A stretch of 64,000 nucleotides of DNA from Fusobacterium sp. JB019 (lineage in GTDB: Bacteria > Fusobacteriota > Fusobacteriia > Fusobacteriales > Fusobacteriaceae): the NCBI GenBank assembly GCA_030673965.1, contig JAUTCN010000003.1, positions 85,659-149,658 of the forward strand, given 5' to 3'. Shown here in pieces: positions 8,068 through 16,845 of the stretch. Both the position numbers and the translations under genes were made by a program. Under the pieces are notes generated by a model. That model ran no database searches and was not told where the DNA came from. It saw only the letters and a list, made by a program, of their open reading frames with translations. Positions within the stretch are counted from its first letter, which is position 1; each line of letters starts with the position of its first letter.

Positions 8068-8832
8068 TTATTCTCCAAACCATTTAACAGATATTTTTTT
8101 ATACGTTCCATCCCTCTTCATTTCATCAATTATTCTATCTATCTCTTCTCTTAAAGATACATCTTTTTTTCTAAAAGCAACCCCAGAACCATCTCCCTCT
8201 AATAAGCTTTCACTAGACATAGCTAATGTTTTATTTTTAGAATTATAATATCCCCCTGCTGATGATGCTGCTATAACTGCATCTAATCTTCCTGCCTCTA
8301 AATCCATTAAAGATTCTACTAAAGTTCCATACTTCTTAACTTTTTTCACCTTCGTAAACACTGAAGAATTTTGAAGAGCATAATCTCCTGTACTTCCAAG
8401 CTGCAATCCTACAACTTTCCCAGCTAACTGATCAACTTTTGATATTTTATTATCTTTTTTAGTAAAAATAACCTGCCCACCTTGATAATAAGGTTTTGAA
8501 AAGGAAGCTTGTTTTTCTCTTGCTGGGGTTATAGACATTCCATTCCAAACCATATCTATTTTCCCGCCATTAAGCTCAAATAAAATACCATCCCACTCAC
8601 AAGGTTTAAATTCAACTTTAACTCCCATCCTTTTAGCTGTTTCTTTTGCTAAATCAATATCAAATCCTACTATTTCACCATTTTCATCTCTAAATCCCAT
8701 TGGTGCAAAAGTATCATCTAAACCAATTATAAACTTTCCTTCTTTTTTTACTCTAGCTAATGAATTTTCTTTAGAAAAACTTACCGTGTATAATCCTAAA
8801 ACTAATATAATTAATGCTATTATTTTTTTCAT
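8068..8832 (-). CDS. Amino-acid ABC transporter substrate-binding protein, second copy
   Basis: A 254-residue family-3 periplasmic binding protein. A cleavable signal peptide ends near TVSFSKE, then come FAPMGFRDENGEIVGFDIDLAKE, the ligand-pocket region WNGMSITPAREK and a C-terminal KISVKWFGE. It is a paralogue of the protein encoded at 10102-10872, with a long stretch of identical DNA (8642-8713 equals 10682-10753). It closes the operon, 2 bases after the ATPase gene. The leader peptide upstream suggests histidine as ligand, but a second receptor may widen the range. There is no lipobox, so it should be a soluble periplasmic protein. Confidence 0.9.
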   Translation of the reverse strand: MKKIIALIILVLGLYTVSFSKENSLARVKKEGKFIIGLDDTFAPMGFRDENGEIVGFDIDLAKETAKRMGVKVEFKPCEWDGILFELNGGKIDMVWNGMSITPAREKQASFSKPYYQGGQVIFTKKDNKISKVDQLAGKVVGLQLGSTGDYALQNSSVFTKVKKVKKYGTLVESLMDLEAGRLDAVIAASSAGGYYNSKNKTLAMSSESLLEGDGSGVAFRKKDVSLREEIDRIIDEMKRDGTYKKISVKWFGE

Positions 8833-8834
8833 TT

Positions 8835-9473
8835 CTACCTCCTATTTTCTTTTATCTCTTTAATATAGCCTCCATCAAAAACAACTATCCTATCTGATAC
8901 TTTATTTACAAAATTCATTTCATGACTAACTATAATCATTGTAATATTACTTTCTTCTCTTAGTTTCTCTATAACATTTAAAACTTCCTTTACCATTTCA
9001 GGATCTAACGCTGAAGTTGGTTCGTCAAACAATAACACTTCTGGATTTCTTGCAAGAGCTCTAGCTATTGCAACTCTTTGTTTTTGACCGCCTGACAAAG
9101 TTTTAGGATAAACATTAGCTTTATCTTTTAAACCTACTCTATCTAATAACTCAAGTGCTATTTTTTTAGCTTCTTTTTTTTCCATTTTATCAACAACAAT
9201 TAATGATTCCATTATATTATGTGCCACTGTTTTGTGAGGAAATAAATTAAACGACTGAAAAACCATTCCCATTTTTTTTCTATCTGGTATTTTTATTTCT
9301 CCATAATTTATATCTTCAAGCCCTATAAGACATCTTAGAAAAGTTGACTTTCCACCACCGGAAGAACCTATTATAGAAATAGCCTCTCCTTTCTGAATTT
9401 CTAAATCTATTCCTTTTAAAACTTGGTCTTCATTATATTTTTTCTGTAAATTTTTCACCTGAATAAAACTCAT
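8835..9473 (-). CDS. Amino-acid ABC transporter ATP-binding protein (short form)
   Basis: A 212-residue ABC ATPase of the GlnQ/HisP type. Walker A is GSSGGGKST, then the Q-loop VFQSF, the LSGGQKQR signature, Walker B LLFDEP and the switch His in VSHEM. Family members are usually about 240 residues: this one has a short segment between Walker A and the Q-loop and stops soon after the D- and H-loop region. All catalytic motifs remain, so it should be active. Its ATG overlaps the permease stop codon by one base, which points to coupled translation. Confidence 0.93.
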   Translation of the reverse strand: MSFIQVKNLQKKYNEDQVLKGIDLEIQKGEAISIIGSSGGGKSTFLRCLIGLEDINYGEIKIPDRKKMGMVFQSFNLFPHKTVAHNIMESLIVVDKMEKKEAKKIALELLDRVGLKDKANVYPKTLSGGQKQRVAIARALARNPEVLLFDEPTSALDPEMVKEVLNVIEKLREESNITMIIVSHEMNFVNKVSDRIVVFDGGYIKEIKENRR

Positions 9474-10099
9474 TATATCATCACCTTTTCTTCTAGTTTT
9501 TTAAATAACCAAATTATAACAACTGACATTAAAAAATATAAAGCTCCACAAATTGCAAATGGAATTATTGAAAAATCTCTTGTTACAAGTTCTCTAGAAT
9601 TTCTAAGAATTTCAGCCATTCCTATAGCTGAAACTAAAGAAGTATCTTTAACTAACGCTATTGCTTCATTTGATAATGGTGGAAGAGCTGTAATTAAAGA
9701 TTGAGGAATAATTATTCTAATCATTGTTTGCCAGTAACTAAGTCCTAAAACTTGAGCTGCTTCATATTGTCCCTTATCTATACCTAATATACTTCCTCTA
9801 AAAATTTCACAATAATAAGCAGCATAATTTACTACAAATGTAAGAGTAGCTGCTGAAAAAGCTGACAAAGTAATTCCAACTATAGGAAGACCATAATAAA
9901 CAAAGAATAATTGTAATAATAGTGGTGTACCCCTAAAAATAGATGTGTAAGCCACAATTATATTATTAATTATTCCTTTATTTTTTAATCTCCCTAAAGA
10001 AAATAGAATTCCTAAAGGAAGAGAAAAAATCATAGTCATAATGTATAGATTAACAGTTAATCCCATACCTTTTAGTATAAATAAAATATCATTTTGCAT
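9473..10099 (-). CDS. Amino-acid ABC transporter permease
   Basis: A 208-residue His/Glu/Gln-type permease. It has several membrane segments and the EAA-type coupling loop in [21 protein letters not shown], plus SALPPLSN-like [18 protein letters not shown]. An upstream ATG (to 10126) is possible, but the ATG at 10099 is preceded by GAGGAG at good spacing inside the end of the binding-protein gene and leaves a 2-base gap, so I chose it. It should form the homodimeric membrane channel of the transporter encoded at 8068-10872. Confidence 0.92.
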   Translation of the reverse strand: MQNDILFILKGMGLTVNLYIMTMIFSLPLGILFSLGRLKNKGIINNIIVAYTSIFRGTPLLLQLFFVYYGLPIVGITLSAFSAATLTFVVNYAAYYCEIFRGSILGIDKGQYEAAQVLGLSYWQTMIRIIIPQSLITALPPLSNEAIALVKDTSLVSAIGMAEILRNSRELVTRDFSIIPFAICGALYFLMSVVIIWLFKKLEEKVMI

Positions 10100-10101
10100 A
10101 A

Positions 10102-10872
10102 TTAATTCTCCTCTTTTCCAAACCATTTTTCATAAATTACTTTAAAAGTTCCATCAGCTTTCATCTCATCTAAAGTATTGTTAATTGCTTCTCTAAATGT
10201 TTTATCTTTGTTTCTCATTCCCACACCATAATATTCTTTAGTTAAAGACTCTGAAGAATAAGTTAAATTATTCTTTTTAGAATTGTAATATTTCCCAGCA
10301 ACTGCATCAACTACAACTGCATCTAATCTTCCAGCTTCTAAATCCATTAAAGCTTCTACATTTGTTGCATACTTTTTAACTTCTTGAATTCTTCCAAAAA
10401 CTTCACTTTTTTGAACTGCAAAATCTGCAGATCCTCCAAGTTGTACTCCTACCTTTTTTCCTTCAAGTTCATTTACTTTATCTACTTTATTTTCACGTTT
10501 TGAAAATATTATTTGTCCATCTTCAAAGTACGCTTTAGAAAAAGTAATTTGTTTTTCTCTTTCAGGTGTTATTGTCATCCCATTCCAAACCATATCTATT
10601 TTTCTACTTTTTAAATCAAAAATTATTCCATCCCACTCACAAGGTTTAAATTCAGCTTTTATCCCTAATCTTCCTGCAACCTCTTTTGCTAAATCAATAT
10701 CAAATCCTACTATTTCACCATTTTCATCTCTAAATCCCATTGGTGCAAAAGTAGCATCTAAACCAACTACCATCTTTCCTGCTTTTTTAATTTTAGCTAA
10801 AGATTTATCTGCTCCAAAACTCATTGTTCCTATCCCTAAAACCATAATAATAATTGCTAATAATTTCTTCAT
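10102..10872 (-). CDS. Amino-acid ABC transporter substrate-binding protein, first copy (histidine-type inferred)
   Basis: A 256-residue periplasmic binding protein, first structural gene of the operon. A signal peptide ends near GTMSFGA, followed by the family-3 core FAPMGFRDENGEIVGFDIDLAKE and WNGMTITPEREK and the end KVIYEKWFGKE. AAAGGGGG precedes the ATG. Upstream lies a transcription leader with a four-histidine peptide and a terminator, which makes histidine (or histidine-containing supply) the likely ligand. That assignment rests on the leader, not on pocket residues. A paralogue closes the operon. Confidence 0.92.
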   Translation of the reverse strand: MKKLLAIIIMVLGIGTMSFGADKSLAKIKKAGKMVVGLDATFAPMGFRDENGEIVGFDIDLAKEVAGRLGIKAEFKPCEWDGIIFDLKSRKIDMVWNGMTITPEREKQITFSKAYFEDGQIIFSKRENKVDKVNELEGKKVGVQLGGSADFAVQKSEVFGRIQEVKKYATNVEALMDLEAGRLDAVVVDAVAGKYYNSKKNNLTYSSESLTKEYYGVGMRNKDKTFREAINNTLDEMKADGTFKVIYEKWFGKEEN

Positions 10873-10911
10873 AATTTTCCCCCTTTAAATTTTTAATTAA
10901 TTTTTATAAAA

Positions 10912-10945
10912 CAAAAAGCCACTTAGAATATATCTAAGTGGCTTT
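10912..10945 (-). terminator. Attenuator terminator in the transporter leader (segments 4:5)
   Basis: On the minus strand AAAGCCACTTAGA (10945-10933) pairs with TCTAAGTGGCTTT (10927-10915), a 13-bp perfect stem with a 5-base loop, followed by a T run. It sits about 40 bases before the first structural gene and about 185 bases into the transcript, so it stops the message before the operon unless its 5' arm is captured by segment 3. Confidence 0.92.
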
Positions 10946-11049
10946 CTTCCTAAAGAAAAAATGTTAAGATTTAATTCCACCATAGATACAGACTCAAAAT
11001 TTGTATTTCAATATGAGTCTGTATCTATGACAATGTCATTTACAAACTC
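10913..11049 (-). promoter_or_regulatory. Histidine-responsive transcription attenuator: five mutually exclusive RNA segments
   Basis: Reading the minus-strand RNA, segment 1 is GAGUUUGUA (11049-11041), segment 2 is 11029-11014, segment 3 is 10996-10977, segment 4 is the 5' arm of the terminator and segment 5 its 3' arm. Segment 2 pairs with 3 over 16 perfect base pairs. Segment 1 pairs with 11023-11015 in segment 2 (9 pairs, one G-U). UAUCUAUGGUGG (10988-10977) pairs with CCACUUAGAUA (10941-10931) with one bulge, capturing the terminator arm; two more pairs extend it. So 1:2 + 3:4 allows readthrough, and 2:3 + 4:5 terminates. A ribosome at the leader stop codon would cover segment 1; one stalled at the early His codons would not. 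Confidence 0.85.
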
Positions 11050-11050
11050 T

Positions 11051-11104
11051 CTACCTATGGTGATGATGTATAATGTTTATTAAACTAAATCCTTTTACTA
11101 ACAT
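11051..11104 (-). CDS. Histidine-rich leader peptide (17 residues)
   Basis: A short reading frame, ATG at 11104-11102 and TAG at 11053-11051, encoding MLVKGFSLINIIHHHHR. AGGAG lies 6 bases before the ATG, so it should be well translated. Four consecutive histidine codons (CAT CAT CAC CAT, 11068-11057) lie two codons before the stop. This is the classical design of a leader peptide whose translation speed reports charged histidine tRNA. It sits between a consensus promoter and an intrinsic terminator, upstream of an amino-acid ABC transporter. Confidence 0.9.
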   Translation of the reverse strand: MLVKGFSLINIIHHHHR

Positions 11105-11136
11105 AATTTTCTCCTTTTTTATTAATTGTTGGATAT

Positions 11137-11165
11137 AGAATACATCCTATCGTCTTTTTTGTCAA
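11137..11165 (-). promoter_or_regulatory. Promoter of the attenuated transporter operon
   Basis: A perfect TTGACA -35 (11165-11160), a 17-bp spacer and TATTCT as -10 (11142-11137). Transcription should start near 11130, about 26 bases before the leader-peptide ATG and about 258 bases before the first structural gene. Confidence 0.88.
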
Positions 11166-11236
11166 CAATTTTTTTTGTTTTTTTTTGCATTCTACCTTTT
11201 AATCCTGTTTTTTTCTAAATTTATATAAATTATACT

Positions 11237-12343
11237 TTAAGCTATTTTCACAAATTCAACTAAAATATTTACAACTTTTACCAACTCTTCAATAGAAACT
11301 TCTTCTTCCAAACTATGAGCTTTTTCCATACCACAAGAAAAATTAATTGCCTTAATTCCATTTTCTATCATAATATTTGCATCGCTTCCTCCACCAGAAG
11401 CACATATTTTTGGATACACCCCTTTATTTTCACAAGCTATTTTTAATTTTTCTATAAATTCATCTTTTTCTGAATATTTATAGCTTTTATATGTTTCACT
11501 AAAACCACCTTTAAATTCTCCATTATATTTTTCACAAGCTTTTTCTATTTTTTCCAACATATGATCCATTTGTTTTTTTAATTTTTCAGGATTTAAACTC
11601 CTTACTTCCCCTAATATTCTAGTTTTTCCAGAAATTATATTAGTTGCATAATCAGAAAACATACCCGAAATATTTGCTGTTGTTTCTTTATCTATTCTTT
11701 GAAGTTTCATATTAGAAATAGCCTCACAAGCCATTCTAACAGAACTTTTACCTGCTTCTGGATTTGAACCAGCATGAGAACTTGTCCCTATAAAAGTTCC
11801 ATCTAAAACTACATGCCCTGGAGCTGAATTTATTATTTTTCCTGCTTTCCCTCCAACATCTAAAATTATTCCACTCTTAGAATTTATCCGAGAATAATCT
11901 AAACTTAAAGCTCCTTTCAATCCCATTTCTTCAGCAACAGTAAAAATAAATTCTATTGTAGGAGAATCAATTTTCTCTTCTTTAATCCTTCTTAAAAGTT
12001 CTATTATTACAGTTATTCCTGCCTTATCGTCCGCCCCTAATATTGTATCTCCAGAAGATAAAATTTTACCATTTTTTATTATAGGTTTTATTCCAATTCC
12101 TGGCTTTACTGTATCCATATGAGCTGAAAACATTATTGGTTCTTTTTTATTATTCCCTTCAAAAGTACAATAGAGATTTCCACTATTTCCACCAATACTC
12201 TTCCCCGCCTCATCAAAATAAACACTACATCCTAGTTCTTTAAAGTCTTTGGCTAATTTCATGGCAAAATCTTTTTCTAAATAACTTTCACTATCAATTG
12301 CTACATATTTAAAAAACGTTTCAACTAATCTTTCTTTACTCAT
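11237..12343 (-). CDS. M20-family peptidase, PepT-like
   Basis: A 368-residue zinc aminopeptidase of the M20 family, closest to the peptidase T-like group. Metal ligands are in SAHMDTV, GADDKAG and the catalytic AEEMGLKG; a dimerisation insert follows with GTSSHAGSNPEAGKS; the late GGGSDANI and CGMEKAHSLEEEV hold the last ligand. It would cleave N-terminal residues from small peptides in the cytoplasm. It lies upstream of the attenuated transporter but that operon has its own promoter, so co-regulation is not implied. GGAGG precedes the ATG. No clear terminator follows it. Confidence 0.88.
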   Translation of the reverse strand: MSKERLVETFFKYVAIDSESYLEKDFAMKLAKDFKELGCSVYFDEAGKSIGGNSGNLYCTFEGNNKKEPIMFSAHMDTVKPGIGIKPIIKNGKILSSGDTILGADDKAGITVIIELLRRIKEEKIDSPTIEFIFTVAEEMGLKGALSLDYSRINSKSGIILDVGGKAGKIINSAPGHVVLDGTFIGTSSHAGSNPEAGKSSVRMACEAISNMKLQRIDKETTANISGMFSDYATNIISGKTRILGEVRSLNPEKLKKQMDHMLEKIEKACEKYNGEFKGGFSETYKSYKYSEKDEFIEKLKIACENKGVYPKICASGGGSDANIMIENGIKAINFSCGMEKAHSLEEEVSIEELVKVVNILVEFVKIA

Positions 12344-12360
12344 ATAAATCCTCCTAATAA

Positions 12361-12403
12361 AAAATTCCAGTATAATTATTTAGGATAGTTATACTGGAAT
12401 TTT
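12361..12403 (-). terminator. Terminator after the ClC gene
   Basis: AAAATTCCAGTATAA (12361-12375) pairs perfectly with 12389-12403, a 15-bp stem with a 13-base loop. On the minus strand a T run follows. Confidence 0.88.
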
Positions 12404-12437
12404 ATTATTTTGTCAAATTTATTTTTTTGTTTTATAC

Positions 12438-14024
12438 TTAATTTTGTCTATCTATAATTATTTTTTCTCCCATTTCCATTAACTTCAAAGTCATATTATT
12501 AGCTGTTCCTTCATCTGTTAAAATAACAACTATATCTCCACTTTGAACCTTATCATTTCCATTAGGAATAATTTCTTCTTCTCCTCTTTCTAAAGCAACC
12601 ACCAAACATCCTTCTGGCCATTCTATATCTTTGATACATCTATTATCAAATCTTGTATCTGGTCCAACAGCAATTCTTGTGATCACCTTTTTCTTACAAC
12701 GTCTTTCTTGGAATTTTGTTTTTGGTAACATATTTAGAAGCAAAATATCATATATTGGTTTCATTTCTAATAATTCTGAAATTAAGAAAGTAGCCATACA
12801 AGTTACTACTAAAGGAAAGAAATGAGCAAAAGAACCAGTCATTTCTAGAATCAATATAGTTCCTGTTAGAGGTGATTTAACAACAGCTGTTAAAAAAGCT
12901 GCCATTCCTAAAATAACAAAATAAACTTCATAACCTGAAGTTAGACCATGAAAATGATTTATTACAAACATTCCAAAAAACTTTCCAACTAAAGCCCCTA
13001 AAACTAATATTGGTAAAAATATTCCACCTGGAGCACCAGAACCATAACACATTAATGTAAATACAAATTTTAAAATAAATAATATAATCAATGTTTTATA
13101 TGCAAAAGGCTCGTGAATTATTTTTTCTGCTAATCCATGCCCTCCTGAAGTAACATCCATACAAAACAAGCCTAACGCAATACTTGTAATTACTACAACT
13201 ATTGGTCTAATCATTGGAGGGATTTTTATTTTTGAATATAATTTTTGAAAATAAACAATTCCATCAGAAAATAATTTACCTAAAATAGTTACAATAACTG
13301 CAAAAATCAACAATAAAAAATAATATTTTAATTGATATATTGTAGTAACATCCTTCAAATCAAAACTTGTCCCAAATCCAAAAAAGAATTTAGTAACAAA
13401 TTCAGCACATACAGAAGCTATTAAAATACAAGTAATTAAAAGTGGTGACATAAATTTATGAATTTCTTCTATGGCGAAAACAACCCCTGCAAATGGAGCT
13501 CCAAAAGCTGCAGTTAATCCTGCACTGGCCCCGCAAGTCACTAAATATTTTTTATCATAATCTTTTCTTTTAAAAATATCAAAGATTCCTCTTCCTAATT
13601 CAGCTCCAAGTTGAACAGAAGGACCTTCTCTACCCATTGACATTCCTGTTCCTATTGCAACAACTCCACCAAAAAATTTAGTTCCCAATTCTCTTGCCCA
13701 ATTAAAATCCATTTGTCTTGCTATTATTCCCTTTACTTGAGGAATTCCACTCCCTTTTACCATGGGATACTTAACTATTATGAATCCCAAAATCAAAGAA
13801 GTTACTATAGCAAATAAAATCAATATTCCAATAGTTTCAAAGTTTAAATTATTCCTTGCATAAGTATAATAAAAATTTCTATACTTATTTGTAAAATCTA
13901 GGCATATTCTATATGCCACTGCTACTATTCCTGATAAAAGCCCCACAATAGCTGCTAATAAATAAAGATCCATATGGGATCTCAAATAGCTTCCTACCGC
14001 TCTTCTCGCCGTGTCCCTTTTCAT
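12438..14024 (-). CDS. ClC-family chloride/proton exchanger with C-terminal TrkA-C domain
   Basis: A 528-residue ClC protein. The ion-path motifs are GSGIPQVKG, GREGPSVQLGA with the gating glutamate, and GAPGGIFLP. FAIEEIHK carries the paired glutamates that include the proton-pathway residue of exchangers, so it is more likely an antiporter than a channel. About ten membrane helices end near residue 440, and the last 80 residues form a TrkA-C (RCK-C) domain that in related proteins binds a regulatory ligand. AAGGAGAG precedes the ATG. It has its own promoter and terminator, a single-gene unit. Confidence 0.92.
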   Translation of the reverse strand: MKRDTARRAVGSYLRSHMDLYLLAAIVGLLSGIVAVAYRICLDFTNKYRNFYYTYARNNLNFETIGILILFAIVTSLILGFIIVKYPMVKGSGIPQVKGIIARQMDFNWARELGTKFFGGVVAIGTGMSMGREGPSVQLGAELGRGIFDIFKRKDYDKKYLVTCGASAGLTAAFGAPFAGVVFAIEEIHKFMSPLLITCILIASVCAEFVTKFFFGFGTSFDLKDVTTIYQLKYYFLLLIFAVIVTILGKLFSDGIVYFQKLYSKIKIPPMIRPIVVVITSIALGLFCMDVTSGGHGLAEKIIHEPFAYKTLIILFILKFVFTLMCYGSGAPGGIFLPILVLGALVGKFFGMFVINHFHGLTSGYEVYFVILGMAAFLTAVVKSPLTGTILILEMTGSFAHFFPLVVTCMATFLISELLEMKPIYDILLLNMLPKTKFQERRCKKKVITRIAVGPDTRFDNRCIKDIEWPEGCLVVALERGEEEIIPNGNDKVQSGDIVVILTDEGTANNMTLKLMEMGEKIIIDRQN

Positions 14025-14085
14025 AAAAATCTCTCCTTAACCTTTTTTTACTTTCTTATGCTTTATTTTTAAAACATATGTTCTT

Positions 14086-14114
14086 AAAATACCACTTTTT
14101 ACGAATAAAATCAA
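14086..14114 (-). promoter_or_regulatory. Predicted promoter of the ClC gene
   Basis: TTGATT -35 (14114-14109), a 17-bp spacer and TATTTT -10 (14091-14086) on the minus strand. No fluoride-riboswitch core is visible between it and the gene. Confidence 0.65.
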
Positions 14115-14153
14115 CATTTTTTTGTCGTTTTCTCATAAATTTATGTTTTTTTA

Positions 14154-16721
14154 TTAAAATAATACTTTTATATTTTCAGTAGCATATATTTTTTTGCCAT
14201 TTTTTAATTTATTTAAACTGTTAATTTTTTCTCTTCTTGATAATTTTTTTGACCATATATCTTGCTTTGTTTTTAAATCTTCTTCATCTATTATTTCAAC
14301 ATTATCTAAAACTTTATATTCATCAAATATATTTTTAAATCCTGAAACTTTAATATCTTTTTTACTTAATATCAAACTATTCATAGAATATTTTTCTGCC
14401 TTAGCATCTAAATATATATAAAAACTATAACCTTCTTTTATTTCATTTGAAATATCTATGTAGTTCGCTAACTCTTTTCTTTTATAAGAATTAATCTTAG
14501 TAACTAAAAGACATTTTTTGCCTATACTTCTATAATACAACGAAATTGTTTTTATTAATATCCCTATTCCTCTATTATGCTTATAAACGCCCAATATTTT
14601 TTGCTTATCCTTAAAAATCCCTCTTAATATTTTCTTTTGAAATAAATTATAATTTAAGTCTCCTAACAAATAATTTTTTATTTCTCTAAAAATTTCTCCA
14701 TCTTTTAATTTATAAGTTTCAAAATTATAATCTCTTTCTATTTTTATATAAACATTAAAATTTTCATCTGTACTTATAATTTTTTCTAAAGAAATTTTAA
14801 AATTATAACCAAAATATTCTCTAGCTTTTGTTAAAATATAAGAAACTACTTCATCTAATTCTCCAACTGTAATTTTTCTATCTGTAACATAAATTTTATC
14901 TTCATTATAAACTAAATTTAAGTTATCGCTTATTTCTTTTCTTGTATAAAAAACTGTTTTTATAGGATATTTAACATCATATACTTCAATATTTTTAATT
15001 ACTTCTGTATTTTCATATTCTGATTTTTCAACAGATTTCTTTATATCTTCTACAAATATTTTATATTGATATCTACTTCTATACCTTTCCATTTTTAATT
15101 TAAAAGCTATATTCAATGTATAACTTTCTCCTATAAAATTATACATATCTTCAGCATTAAACCAAACACAATTTTTTATTTCTATATTATTTTTTAGTAA
15201 ATTAAACATTAAATGATTTTTTTCTTTACCTATTTTTCTTAAATTAGAATAAGTACAATTTTCAAGAGAAAAAATTGGCATAGAATTTCCAAATCCAAAA
15301 GGCTCTAACAAAGATAACTCATCTAAAAAATCATATGATATTTTATGCATTCCTATTTTTTTATCTATTTTTATCGGCTTCAATAAAAATTTATCCCCTA
15401 AATGTTCTTTAACATATTTATCTAATCTAACTTTAAATTCTTCTATATTAGCAACATCTATCGAAAGACCTGCTGCACCAGCATGACCACCATATTTTAA
15501 AAATAACTCTCTCATAGAATTTAAAGCTTGAATAATATTAAATCCCTCTATACTTCTACATGATCCTACTGCTATTCCCTCTTCTTTTTTTATGTCTAAT
15601 ATTACTGTAGGCCTATAATATCTATCCACTATTTTAGAAGCAACTATTCCTATTACACCACTATGAAAGCCCTCCCCCGCAACTATTATAGCCCTTTTTT
15701 TAAATATTTTTTTATTTTCAACTTCATATTCTACCTTAGATAATATATTTTCTTGTATTTCTTTTCTCTCTTTATTATTATTTAACAATTCATAAGAAAT
15801 AACATCACATTCTTTATTATCTTCACTAATCAATAATTTTACGCTTTTCTTTGCATCTTCTAATCTTCCAGCTGCATTAAATATTGGAGCTATTCTAAAT
15901 CCTATATCATAAGTATTATATTCTCTCGTTCCACTATTTTCATAAAGTTTTCTCAATAAAAATTTTAATCCTCTCCATTTAGTTTTTTCTAAACATTTAA
16001 GTCCATTCTTTACTATAATCCGATTATCTTCAACTAAAGGTACTATATCTGCAACTGTACCTATTGCAACTAAATCAATATATTTATAAACTTTCTCTTC
16101 TATATCTAATTTTCTATATAGACCAAGTATCAACATAAAAGCTGTTCCTACTCCTGCCAACTTGTCAAAAGAAAAATTATTTTCTTTTCTTTTACAATTA
16201 ATAATGGCCAATGCTTTTGGCAATTCATTATTAATATCATGATGATCTGTAATAATAATATCCATACCTATTTCATTTGCATATTCAATTTCTTCAACAG
16301 AAGATATACCGCAATCAACTGTTATAATTAAATCTAATCCTCTACTTTTTATTTCTTTTATGGCATCTTTATTTAATCCATAACCCTCATCTCTAAGGGG
16401 AATATAATAATCCACATTTATTCCAAGTTCTTGAAAAGCTAAATATAAAACTGTAGTTGAAGTTACTCCATCAACATCATAATCTCCATAAATACATATT
16501 TTTTTATTTTCTTCTCTTAATTTTAATATTAAATCAATAGTTCTATCCATATCTTTTAAATCAAAAGGATTTCTCAAATCTTTTAAATCTGCATTTATAA
16601 ATTTTTCAACATCTTCTTCAAAAACTCCTCTTTCTTCTAAAATAGAAAGAATATCTTTACTATATTTACTATTTTTATAATGATTTCCTTTTTCTTTATA
16701 TATCCATCTAGTATCCCTCAT
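14154..16721 (-). CDS. recJ: Single-stranded-DNA-specific exonuclease RecJ (long form)
   Basis: An 855-residue RecJ, 5'-3' exonuclease on single-stranded DNA in recombination and repair. Catalytic DHH-family motifs appear in order: YGDYDVDGVTST, ITVDCGISS, ITDHHDINNELP and, in the DHHA1 domain, KYGGHAGAAGLS. The OB-fold region follows. The last roughly 290 residues are an extension absent from the proteobacterial enzyme (about 570 residues) but usual in Firmicutes-like RecJ; here it is Lys/Tyr/Ile-rich with no motif I recognise. The ATG has GGGGGAG upstream. It lies downstream of the exported nucleosidase gene, separated by that gene's hairpin. Confidence 0.95.
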   Translation of the reverse strand: MRDTRWIYKEKGNHYKNSKYSKDILSILEERGVFEEDVEKFINADLKDLRNPFDLKDMDRTIDLILKLREENKKICIYGDYDVDGVTSTTVLYLAFQELGINVDYYIPLRDEGYGLNKDAIKEIKSRGLDLIITVDCGISSVEEIEYANEIGMDIIITDHHDINNELPKALAIINCKRKENNFSFDKLAGVGTAFMLILGLYRKLDIEEKVYKYIDLVAIGTVADIVPLVEDNRIIVKNGLKCLEKTKWRGLKFLLRKLYENSGTREYNTYDIGFRIAPIFNAAGRLEDAKKSVKLLISEDNKECDVISYELLNNNKERKEIQENILSKVEYEVENKKIFKKRAIIVAGEGFHSGVIGIVASKIVDRYYRPTVILDIKKEEGIAVGSCRSIEGFNIIQALNSMRELFLKYGGHAGAAGLSIDVANIEEFKVRLDKYVKEHLGDKFLLKPIKIDKKIGMHKISYDFLDELSLLEPFGFGNSMPIFSLENCTYSNLRKIGKEKNHLMFNLLKNNIEIKNCVWFNAEDMYNFIGESYTLNIAFKLKMERYRSRYQYKIFVEDIKKSVEKSEYENTEVIKNIEVYDVKYPIKTVFYTRKEISDNLNLVYNEDKIYVTDRKITVGELDEVVSYILTKAREYFGYNFKISLEKIISTDENFNVYIKIERDYNFETYKLKDGEIFREIKNYLLGDLNYNLFQKKILRGIFKDKQKILGVYKHNRGIGILIKTISLYYRSIGKKCLLVTKINSYKRKELANYIDISNEIKEGYSFYIYLDAKAEKYSMNSLILSKKDIKVSGFKNIFDEYKVLDNVEIIDEEDLKTKQDIWSKKLSRREKINSLNKLKNGKKIYATENIKVLF

Positions 16722-16792
16722 AATATTCTCCCCCTTTATTTTTCAATCTATATTATACACTAATTTATTTAAAAATATAAATATATTTAAAT

Positions 16793-16828
16793 AAATAGGA
16801 GTATTGTTTTAAGACAATACTCCTATTT
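16793..16828 (-). terminator. Hairpin terminator after the nucleosidase gene
   Basis: AAATAGGAGTATTGT (16793-16807) pairs perfectly with 16814-16828, a 15-bp stem with a 6-base loop. The downstream tract on the minus strand is AT-rich rather than pure T. Confidence 0.75.
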
Positions 16829-16845
16829 ATTAATTTAATCTTGAA

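Noticed and set aside
10100..10126. Longer start for the ABC permease
   Set aside because: It would overlap the binding-protein gene without a ribosome site; GAGGAG precedes the ATG at 10099.
10913..11104. T-box riboswitch instead of a leader peptide
   Set aside because: GGUGG and a terminator are present, but the T-box core (ACCGCG after GGUGG), the Stem I motifs and the length are missing, while a well-placed ribosome site and a four-His frame are present.
14073..14082. AACATATGTT near the ClC gene as another fadL-type operator
   Set aside because: Only 10 bases match and there is no tandem copy; expected by chance in AT-rich DNA.
14025..14153. Fluoride riboswitch upstream of the ClC gene
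   Set aside because: No riboswitch core sequence or pseudoknot is visible, and the protein has the Cl-/H+ exchanger motifs rather than those of fluoride-type ClC.
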